Shown here piece by piece: positions 57,968 through 63,613 of a DNA stretch of 63,613 bases (within the stretch, counting starts at the first letter, position 1; each line of letters opens with the position of its first letter). The notes beneath the pieces were generated by a model. It did no database searches and was not told where the DNA came from. It was given only the letters and a program-made list of their open reading frames with translations. The translations under genes and the position numbers were made by a program. The DNA lies in assembly GCA_002704625.1 (NCBI GenBank), contig PAGZ01000044.1, positions 1 through 63,613 of the forward strand. Direction: 5' to 3'. This stretch comes from Candidatus Pelagibacter sp. (GTDB taxonomy: Bacteria; Pseudomonadota; Alphaproteobacteria; Pelagibacterales; Pelagibacteraceae).

Positions 57968-59317
57968 TTATTTTTTTCTTTTTGATTTTGATTTTTTCAG
58001 CTTTTTTTCAGCAATACTGCTGGTCTCATTCTTTAAATTATTATTAAAAGATTTTAATATTTCCTCTGCTTTTTTTAAATTTATAGTTTTTTTCTCTAAA
58101 CTAATTTTATTTTTAACTAAATCTAATATTTTTTCCTCGTACAATGCACCTCTAAGACTGGCAATAGCGCTGGGGTTCTTTTGATAATAATCCATGACTA
58201 ATTTTTCTTGTCCAGGCATACCTTTCACTTGCTTTTCTATTTCACTTCTAATCTCTGTTTCGCTGATTTTTAAATTATTTTTTTCTGCAATTTCATTTAA
58301 TATTAAACCTGTTTTTATTCTTGATTTAGCTAAATTAGTATTTTTATCTATATCTTCTTTTTTTTGACTCTGTGAAAGCATTTTTTTTTCTTGTTCAATG
58401 AGATTTTCTGGTAAGTCCAAGGTATGTAATTTCTCAATTTGTTCTAAAATATTTTTTTTAGTTATTGAATCCAGACTCCTTTTATATTCACTTGAAATTT
58501 GTTTTTTTATTAATGTTTTAAGATCATCTAAATTTTTAGCACCCATTTTTTTTGCAAAATCTTCGTCAATTTTAGTTTCTATTGGTTTTCTTACATTTAT
58601 TATTTTACATTCAAAAATTGCTTTTTTATTTGCTAATTCTTTTTTTGGATAATTAGTGGGCAAATTTACTGTTACTGACTTGCTTTCATTTTTTTTTAGA
58701 CCAATAAGCTGTTCATCAAAACCTTTGATGAAAAGATCTCTTCCTAAAATTATTTGTACATTTTTACCTTTATTTCCATCAAAATCTTTTCCATCAGATT
58801 TTGCGATATAATCAAAAATTACCATGTCATGTTTTTCTGACTTATCATTTTCTTTTTTATCGTTAAATGTTTGTTGTGCTTTTGCTATTTCTTGTATTCT
58901 TTTTTTTAATGTATCCTCATCAATTGTTATTTCATAATCAATAGCTTTTATTTTATCTAAAGATTTTAATTTAATTTCTGGAAGCGTCTCCAGTTCAATT
59001 GTATAATCTAGATCTTTCCCTTCACCAAAAGTCTTAAGATCAATTTTTGGCTGACCTGCTACTTTTATATTATTTTGTTCAATAGCTTTTGTGGATGTTT
59101 CTTTTAAAATTCCATCAATTACTTCACCATATATAGCTTTTCCAAACTGGTTTTTAATTACGTTTGGTGGAACTTTTCCTGGTCTAAAACCTTTTAATTG
59201 TACTTTGTGTTGAAGTTCTAAAAGTTTCTCATCTAATTTTTTTTGTATGGTTTTTTTATCAACCAAAACAGATAGGCTAGTTTTTAAACCTTTTTTTGAA
59301 TTAAGTTTAACTTTCAT
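57968..59317 (-). CDS. tig: Trigger factor
   Basis: Ribosome-bound chaperone and peptidyl-prolyl isomerase. The 449 residues hold the N-terminal ribosome-binding signature (KGFRPGKVPPNVIKNQFG), the central FKBP-like domain (about 150-235, VIFDYIAKSDGKDF and GFDEQLIGLKKNE) and the C-terminal helical arms. A Lys/Ser-rich tail ends it. It starts the clpP-clpX-lon run in the usual order and lies six bases downstream of tRNA-Leu. Confidence 0.96.
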   Translation of the reverse strand: MKVKLNSKKGLKTSLSVLVDKKTIQKKLDEKLLELQHKVQLKGFRPGKVPPNVIKNQFGKAIYGEVIDGILKETSTKAIEQNNIKVAGQPKIDLKTFGEGKDLDYTIELETLPEIKLKSLDKIKAIDYEITIDEDTLKKRIQEIAKAQQTFNDKKENDKSEKHDMVIFDYIAKSDGKDFDGNKGKNVQIILGRDLFIKGFDEQLIGLKKNESKSVTVNLPTNYPKKELANKKAIFECKIINVRKPIETKIDEDFAKKMGAKNLDDLKTLIKKQISSEYKRSLDSITKKNILEQIEKLHTLDLPENLIEQEKKMLSQSQKKEDIDKNTNLAKSRIKTGLILNEIAEKNNLKISETEIRSEIEKQVKGMPGQEKLVMDYYQKNPSAIASLRGALYEEKILDLVKNKISLEKKTINLKKAEEILKSFNNNLKNETSSIAEKKLKKSKSKRKK

Positions 59318-59323
59318 AAATAT

Positions 59324-59408
59324 TGGTGGGCAAGAAGAGACTCGAACTCTTAAACCTTTCGGTACTAGTTCCTAAGACTAGCGCGTATACCAATTCCGCC
59401 ACTTGCCC
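59324..59408 (-). tRNA. tRNA-Leu (anticodon TAG)
   Basis: The reverse strand gives acceptor GGGCAAG paired with CTTGCCC, discriminator A and encoded CCA, the leucine-type D-arm TGGCGGAATTGGTATACGC, and anticodon stem CTAGT/ACTAG closing CTTAGGA, anticodon TAG for CUA. A long variable arm (TACCGAAAGGTT) marks class II. It lies between the WecA-like gene and tig. Confidence 0.95.
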
Positions 59409-59447
59409 CTTTTATTATTTGTTTTTTATTAGAGGAACTTATAACAA

Positions 59448-60512
59448 CTATTGCTTTTTTGCGAAACTATAAAGTAGATAATAAAATACTAAATAAAGAG
59501 CCAGAATAGAAAAAAACCAGTATCTACAAATTAATCCGTTATCATTGAAAAAGATAGTTGGTAAGATAATACAAACATAAATTAAATTGATAATTAAAGA
59601 GTTCAAGTAGTTAGAATTTTTTAGGTTATTTGACCTATTTATAAATTTAAATGAAAGCATATGTAGATGGAGATTGTCAGGTTTAATAGGTGATTTTCCT
59701 AAATATAATTTTCTAAAAAAAGAGAAAAAAACTTCAAAAAATAAATAAAATAAAAGTGATGCAAAGTAAAAAGAGGAAACATCGGGGTTTAGATTATTTG
59801 TGTTAATTACGTTTAATGCAACAAGAGAACCAAACATATATGAGCCACTATCGCCAAGAAACATTTTTGCGTTTGGAAAATTAAACATTAAAAATATGAC
59901 TAAAACAACGATTTGTGCAGTAATTATAATTACTTGGTTTTGATGTCCGTATTTTAGATTGATATATAAAAGTAGGGAATTTATTATTATTAAGTGAATA
60001 GTTAAAAGGCCATTAAAACCATCAATTAAATTTGCTCCATTTATAATAAACAAAAAACATATTAGAATAAAAAATGTAGCAAAAATATTATTAGTCATCC
60101 ATGTACTTAAGAAAAGTAAATCTAGATAATAGATATCTATCGTGAAAAAAAACACATATAGAATTAAAACCAAAATCATAATGATTAATCTATAACTTGG
60201 ACGTAAATTAAATTTAATATCCTCAGAGAAACCAAGTAAAAAGATCAAAATTGATAAAATTACATATTGAGTAAAGCTTTCTTTAAATAATAGAAAAAAT
60301 AAAACATAAAAAATCATCAAAGATATGATCGCGGCTAATCCTCCACATCTTGGAACTGATTCTTTGTGAAAAGCCTGGGGTTTATCAAAATCAACATCTA
60401 ATAATAAACCGCCAAAAATTTTTTTTGAGAATTTATTTATAATTAAAAATATAAAAAAACTTAAAATAGAAAAAATAGAGAGAAGGCTTATTGTAATGTT
60501 TTCGCTTGGCAT
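59448..60512 (-). CDS. Polyprenyl-phosphate sugar-1-phosphate transferase (WecA/MraY-like glycosyltransferase family 4)
   Basis: Integral membrane enzyme that would start a polysaccharide by moving a sugar phosphate onto undecaprenyl phosphate. About ten helices over 354 residues. Motifs in order: VPRCGGLAA (substrate entry), GFSEDIKFNLRPSYRL (the acidic pair as Glu-Asp), NGANLIDGFNGL, FPNAKMFLGDSGSYMFG and the C-terminal HLHMLSF. The sugar cannot be told. The distance from cell-wall clusters makes MraY unlikely; a WecA or WbpL role in an O-antigen or surface glycan is likely. The EamA gene is three bases upstream. Confidence 0.85.
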   Translation of the reverse strand: MPSENITISLLSIFSILSFFIFLIINKFSKKIFGGLLLDVDFDKPQAFHKESVPRCGGLAAIISLMIFYVLFFLLFKESFTQYVILSILIFLLGFSEDIKFNLRPSYRLIIMILVLILYVFFFTIDIYYLDLLFLSTWMTNNIFATFFILICFLFIINGANLIDGFNGLLTIHLIIINSLLLYINLKYGHQNQVIIITAQIVVLVIFLMFNFPNAKMFLGDSGSYMFGSLVALNVINTNNLNPDVSSFYFASLLFYLFFEVFFSFFRKLYLGKSPIKPDNLHLHMLSFKFINRSNNLKNSNYLNSLIINLIYVCIILPTIFFNDNGLICRYWFFSILALYLVFYYLLYSFAKKQ

Positions 60513-60514
60513 TT

Positions 60515-61405
60515 TTAATTTGTGATTCCTCTATTTCCTCTTTTTACCATGAAAATTCCTAAAATAATAATTATAAGGGAAACTATAACCTTCCAAGTAA
60601 TTTGTTCGTCCATAACTAAGTACCCAAATATAATTCCAAATATAGGTATTAAATAAGCTACCTGTGTTTGAAAAACCATCCCAACTTTTGTTAAAATATG
60701 AAATCTCAACATCCAAGCGACCCCCGTTGGAAATATTCCTAAATAAATTAATGCAATTGTGGATTCCATCGATGGGTTTAAATTTGCCCATGGTTGCTGA
60801 TACAAACAAAAAGGGGTGAGAAAAATTAATGACCATAAAATAGTTGATGTTGATACATTTTCATTTCCCTCATTTTTTAAAAATTTTAAAGTTAAAATCC
60901 CTCCTACTACATAAAAAGTAGAACCACAAAGAATTACAATAGCATAGAAAATATTGCTATCTGAGATTACTAATTTGTCAAAAAATAAAAAGACAACGCC
61001 CAAGAACCCAATTATTACTCCTGTTAATTTAAAAATATTTAGTTTTTCATTTGATGTAAAAAAATGAGCCAAAAGTGTCCCACTTAATGGTGTTGTGCTC
61101 ATCAATATTGCTGACAAATAACTATCAACCACATTGGTACCATAAGCTATAAGTAAAAAAGGTATAGTTATATTTGTTAATCCAACAAGAGCATACATTT
61201 TCCAATGTTTTGAAAAAGCTAAAATTTTTACATTTCTGTATGCGCAATAAAAACCTAAAGCAATGAGTGCAAAAAATACTCTAACAAAAACTAAAGTGAC
61301 AGGATCATATGTATAAGTCGCTATTTTAATATTAAAGAAAGCAGAGCCCCAAATTGCAGCTAATAAAATTAATAGCAAGATATCAATAGTTTTTGGTTCT
61401 CTCAT
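60515..61405 (-). CDS. EamA-family (drug/metabolite) transporter
   Basis: Inner-membrane transporter of 296 residues with ten hydrophobic helices in two repeated halves. The first half opens with ILLAAIWGSAFFNIKIA and holds the NITIPFLLIAYGTN stretch; the second contains GGILTLKFLK and FQTQVAYLIPIFGIIFGYLVMDE, typical of EamA. The substrate is unknown; family members export amino acids, purines and other metabolites. It overlaps the YbaK gene by four bases. Confidence 0.9.
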   Translation of the reverse strand: MREPKTIDILLLILLAAIWGSAFFNIKIATYTYDPVTLVFVRVFFALIALGFYCAYRNVKILAFSKHWKMYALVGLTNITIPFLLIAYGTNVVDSYLSAILMSTTPLSGTLLAHFFTSNEKLNIFKLTGVIIGFLGVVFLFFDKLVISDSNIFYAIVILCGSTFYVVGGILTLKFLKNEGNENVSTSTILWSLIFLTPFCLYQQPWANLNPSMESTIALIYLGIFPTGVAWMLRFHILTKVGMVFQTQVAYLIPIFGIIFGYLVMDEQITWKVIVSLIIIILGIFMVKRGNRGITN

Positions 61406-61884
61406 TCAATTATTTCTTCTTCTTTTCCATTTGCTAATTGCACTAAATCTGAATAAGTAGTTTTAAAAACACAATCAGGATGACCAGCAGCACCATACAC
61501 AAATTTAAATCTACTTAAAGATTTATCTACAATGATATTTAGTTTTTTTAAATAACCTATTGGAGCAACACCCCCTATTGAAAATCCGGTATTTTCTTTA
61601 ACTTCATTGGCATTTGCCATAGCAACATCTTTTTTATTTAAAATTTTTTTTAACTTATTGAGGGAACATCTTTTATCGCCAGATACCAGGCAAACCAGAA
61701 ATTCGCCTTCTGCTTTGAAAACTAAGCTCTTTACAATGGCGCCCAATTCACATTTTAAACTAATAGAAGCATCTTTTGCAGTTCTTGCGGTTTTTTTTAA
61801 AGCAATAACTTTTAAATTGGCATTATATTCTCTTAAGGACCTCTCTACTCTTTTTACTGTTTCTTTATTTAATAATTCATTCAT
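61402..61884 (-). CDS. YbaK/EbsC-family aminoacyl-tRNA deacylase
   Basis: Probable editing deacylase that clears mischarged tRNA, of the Cys-tRNA(Pro)/YbaK kind. The 160 residues have LKCELGAIVKSLVFKAEGEF, the conserved Lys/Gly loops NTGFSIGGVAPIGYL and the GAAGHPDCVFKTTYSDL end. It stands as a separate protein between an EamA transporter and the NAD(P)HX dehydratase, with four-base overlaps at both ends. The exact tRNA substrate is not evident. Confidence 0.88.
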   Translation of the reverse strand: MNELLNKETVKRVERSLREYNANLKVIALKKTARTAKDASISLKCELGAIVKSLVFKAEGEFLVCLVSGDKRCSLNKLKKILNKKDVAMANANEVKENTGFSIGGVAPIGYLKKLNIIVDKSLSRFKFVYGAAGHPDCVFKTTYSDLVQLANGKEEEIIE

Positions 61885-62720
61885 TTTTTTAATCGTTTTA
61901 AAGCTGAGGGAATGCCTTTAATCAAATCCTCAGAAATTAAACCTCTACCATATTTTTTTGCAATGTCCCCATGCAACCAAGCACCAGCAGATGCGGCTTC
62001 TAAAATTGACATTTTATTATCTCCAACTAAACTTGTAATTATTCCTGCCAAAACATCACCTGAACCAATAACGGCTAGTTCACTTGTAGTATGTAAATTT
62101 TTTATAATTTTTTTATTTGAACCTATAAATGTCGTATTGCCTTTTAATAAAATGTTTGACTTACATAATTTTAAAAATTTTAAAACTTTTTCTTTATTTT
62201 CTAAACTATTTTTTATTGAAGGAAACAGTCGATGAAATTCGGCTTTGTGAGGAGTAATAAGCTTATACTTATCTAGATATTTTAAAAGTTTTTTTGATTT
62301 ATGTTGAAATGAATTTAAAGCATCAGCATCTAAAATTACATATTTTATTTGTTTTAAAATTTCCTCAGTAAATTTCATTGTTTTAGAATTATTTCCCGCA
62401 CCTGGGCCAACTAATGCAACTGAAGTTGTTTTTCTTTCCTTTTTAAGAAAACTCTTGAGATATGAGATGTTATTAATCTCTACTTTGAGAACAGATGGAA
62501 ATTTTATTGATAAAATTCCAATAGTTTCTTTGGTGCAAATAATTTTAACTGATCCAACGCCAACCCTTAAACAAGCTTCTGCGGCAAGAATTGTGGCGCC
62601 GATCATATTTTTTTGACCACCGAGAATAAGTACTCTGCCTCTTGAATATTTGTTACTAGACTTTGCCTTCCATGGAAATTTTTTAATCCAAATTTTTGGG
62701 TTATTTTCAATCAATTTCAT
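61881..62720 (-). CDS. nnrD: ADP-dependent NAD(P)H-hydrate dehydratase
   Basis: Repairs hydrated NAD(P)H. The 279 residues match the ribokinase-like CARKD fold: GRVLILGGQKNMIGATILAAEAC, GPGAGNNSKT, VILDADALNSF, LLKGNTTFIG and the nucleotide-binding AVIGSGDVLAGIITSL. Only the dehydratase is present; the epimerase half (NnrE), fused in E. coli, is missing. It diverges from glnA with 117 bases between and overlaps the YbaK gene by four. Confidence 0.92.
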   Translation of the reverse strand: MKLIENNPKIWIKKFPWKAKSSNKYSRGRVLILGGQKNMIGATILAAEACLRVGVGSVKIICTKETIGILSIKFPSVLKVEINNISYLKSFLKKERKTTSVALVGPGAGNNSKTMKFTEEILKQIKYVILDADALNSFQHKSKKLLKYLDKYKLITPHKAEFHRLFPSIKNSLENKEKVLKFLKLCKSNILLKGNTTFIGSNKKIIKNLHTTSELAVIGSGDVLAGIITSLVGDNKMSILEAASAGAWLHGDIAKKYGRGLISEDLIKGIPSALKRLKK

Positions 62721-62779
62721 TCAATTAAGAATTGTATAATGTAAAAAACGCATAGCAGCCATATATTTTTTTAGTCTAC

Positions 62780-62808
62780 TTGAAATGTAAAAATTTGTTA
62801 ATGTTAAG
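62780..62808 (+). promoter_or_regulatory. Possible glnA promoter
   Basis: In the 117 bases between nnrD and glnA, TTGAAA at 62780-62785 is followed by 16 bases and TGTTAA at 62802-62807, a weak -35/-10 pair about 30 bases before the start. The ribosome-binding AAAAGGA at 62827-62833 lies four bases before the ATG. No NtrC or sigma-54 type element was recognised. Confidence 0.25.
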
Positions 62809-62837
62809 CGTTTTTTGAAACAATTTAAAAGGATTTT

Positions 62838-63613
62838 ATGAGTGCAAGTTCAGTTAAAAAGATAATGAAAGATAAAGAGATTGAATACGTAGATCTAAGA
62901 TTTACAGATCCAAGAGGAAAACTTCAACATGTTACTATGGACGCAACAATAGTTGATGAAGATATGTTGAACGAAGGAGTTTTCTTTGATGGTTCATCTA
63001 TTGCTGGATGGAAAGCAATTAATGAATCCGATATGATTTTAAAACCAGATTTATCAAGAGCAGTCGTAGACCCTTTTACTTCACACAATACACTTAATAT
63101 ATTTTGCGACATTCTTGATGCAATTAAAAAAGATCCTTACGAAAGAGATCCAAGAGGTACTGCCAAAAAAGCAGAAGCTTATTTAAAAAAAACTGGTGTA
63201 GGAGATAAAGCTTACTTCGGACCAGAACCTGAATTTTTTGTTTTTGATGATGTAAGATATTCTAATGATATGAATAATACAGGATTTCAAATTGATAGTT
63301 CCGAAGGTCCTTACAATACGGGAAAAAAATACGAAAACGGAAACATGGGTCACCGTCCAGGAATTAAAGGAGGTTACTTCCCAGTGCCACCCGTTGATAG
63401 TGCGCAAGATATGAGAAGCGAATATCTAAAAGCGATGAAAGATATGGGAATTAAAGTTGAAAAACATCACCATGAAGTTGCTCCAAGCCAACATGAGCTT
63501 GGAATGTATTTTGGCACATTAGTTGATCAAGCAGACAATCTTCAACTTTATAAGTACGCAGTACATATGGTTACGCACTCTTTTGGTAAAACGGCAACTT
63601 TTATGCCTAAACC
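62838..63613 (+). CDS. glnA: Glutamine synthetase type I (3' part beyond window)
   Basis: Makes glutamine from glutamate and ammonia, the main nitrogen-assimilation enzyme. The first 258 codons are in the window. The N-terminal domain shows FTDPRGKLQHVTM and GVFFDGSSIAGW; the catalytic part has the metal-binding FGPEPEFFVFDD, PVPPVDSAQDMRSE and the HHEVAPSQHELGM loop, and ends mid-gene in the MVTHSFGKTATFMPK stretch. The frame is open to the last base. A good AAAAGGA precedes the ATG. Confidence 0.97.
   Translation, partial: MSASSVKKIMKDKEIEYVDLRFTDPRGKLQHVTMDATIVDEDMLNEGVFFDGSSIAGWKAINESDMILKPDLSRAVVDPFTSHNTLNIFCDILDAIKKDPYERDPRGTAKKAEAYLKKTGVGDKAYFGPEPEFFVFDDVRYSNDMNNTGFQIDSSEGPYNTGKKYENGNMGHRPGIKGGYFPVPPVDSAQDMRSEYLKAMKDMGIKVEKHHHEVAPSQHELGMYFGTLVDQADNLQLYKYAVHMVTHSFGKTATFMPK

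Noticed and set aside
59448..60512. Glu-Asp in place of Asp-Asp in the WecA-like enzyme as a broken active site
   Set aside because: A Glu-Asp pair is seen in some branches of this family and all other motifs are intact.

Overview
The window reads as a chromosomal segment of a streamlined, very AT-rich alphaproteobacterium, most likely SAR11 (Pelagibacterales). The grounds are alphaproteobacterial gene orders (rplM-rpsI-argC; rpmF-plsX-ihfA-merR; dapA-smpB-folK-rsh-pyrE-pdxJ-acpS-lepB-rnc-recO; tig-clpP-clpX-lon; nuoA-N), Lys-rich proteins full of poly-A codon runs, almost no intergenic DNA, many 1-45 nt gene overlaps, and a proton-pumping pyrophosphatase. The lineage is an inference from gene content and style; no sequence search was run.

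Layout. 1-6600 (minus strand): rplM, rpsI, argC, a small lipoprotein gene, hom, glpX, recJ and tRNA-Glu. 6650-8023: divergent ctaA and chorismate mutase. 8025-10596 (minus): an assembly-factor gene for the bc1 complex, rpmF, plsX, ihfA, merR-type regulator, rpmG; bamE diverges from it. 11071-19589 (minus): hppA, then an operon-like run of hydroxylase, rpiB, glyA, nrdR, ribD, ribE, ribBA, ribH, nusB. hemB (plus) converges on 20649-27981 (minus): dapA, smpB, folK, rsh, pyrE, pdxJ, acpS, lepB, rnc, recO. slt is on plus at 28021-30348. 30354-33963: tRNA-Ser, a MATE transporter, trhO, an O-methyltransferase and birA. 33963-47858: the complete 14-gene nuo operon for respiratory complex I, preceded by tRNA-Asp and tRNA-Val. 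48257-50963 (plus): zinc-ribbon protein, acetoacetyl-CoA synthetase, a small unknown. 50965-59408 (minus): a three-part nucleotide-sugar enzyme, then lon, clpX, clpP, tig and tRNA-Leu. 59448-62720 (minus): a WecA-like transferase, an EamA transporter, a YbaK deacylase and an NAD(P)HX dehydratase. glnA starts at 62838 and runs off the end.

Most genes are housekeeping: translation, energy coupling by complex I and the pyrophosphatase, riboflavin and heme synthesis, amino-acid synthesis and protein quality control. I see no CRISPR array, prophage, insertion sequence, integrase or toxin-antitoxin pair, and no gene-free stretch longer than 300 bases.

The most notable points are: two genes, one of them the essential rpsI, broken at an A9 run in the coding strand, each repaired by removing one A; an 846-residue fusion of a sugar epimerase/dehydratase, a cupin and a C-methyltransferase; a recJ reading frame that ends inside tRNA-Glu; a Fur-box-like palindrome and a hairpin ahead of nuoA; genes missing from otherwise conserved clusters (fabH, era, DUF177); and unusual residues or shortened domains in RibH, NrdR, Rsh and BirA.
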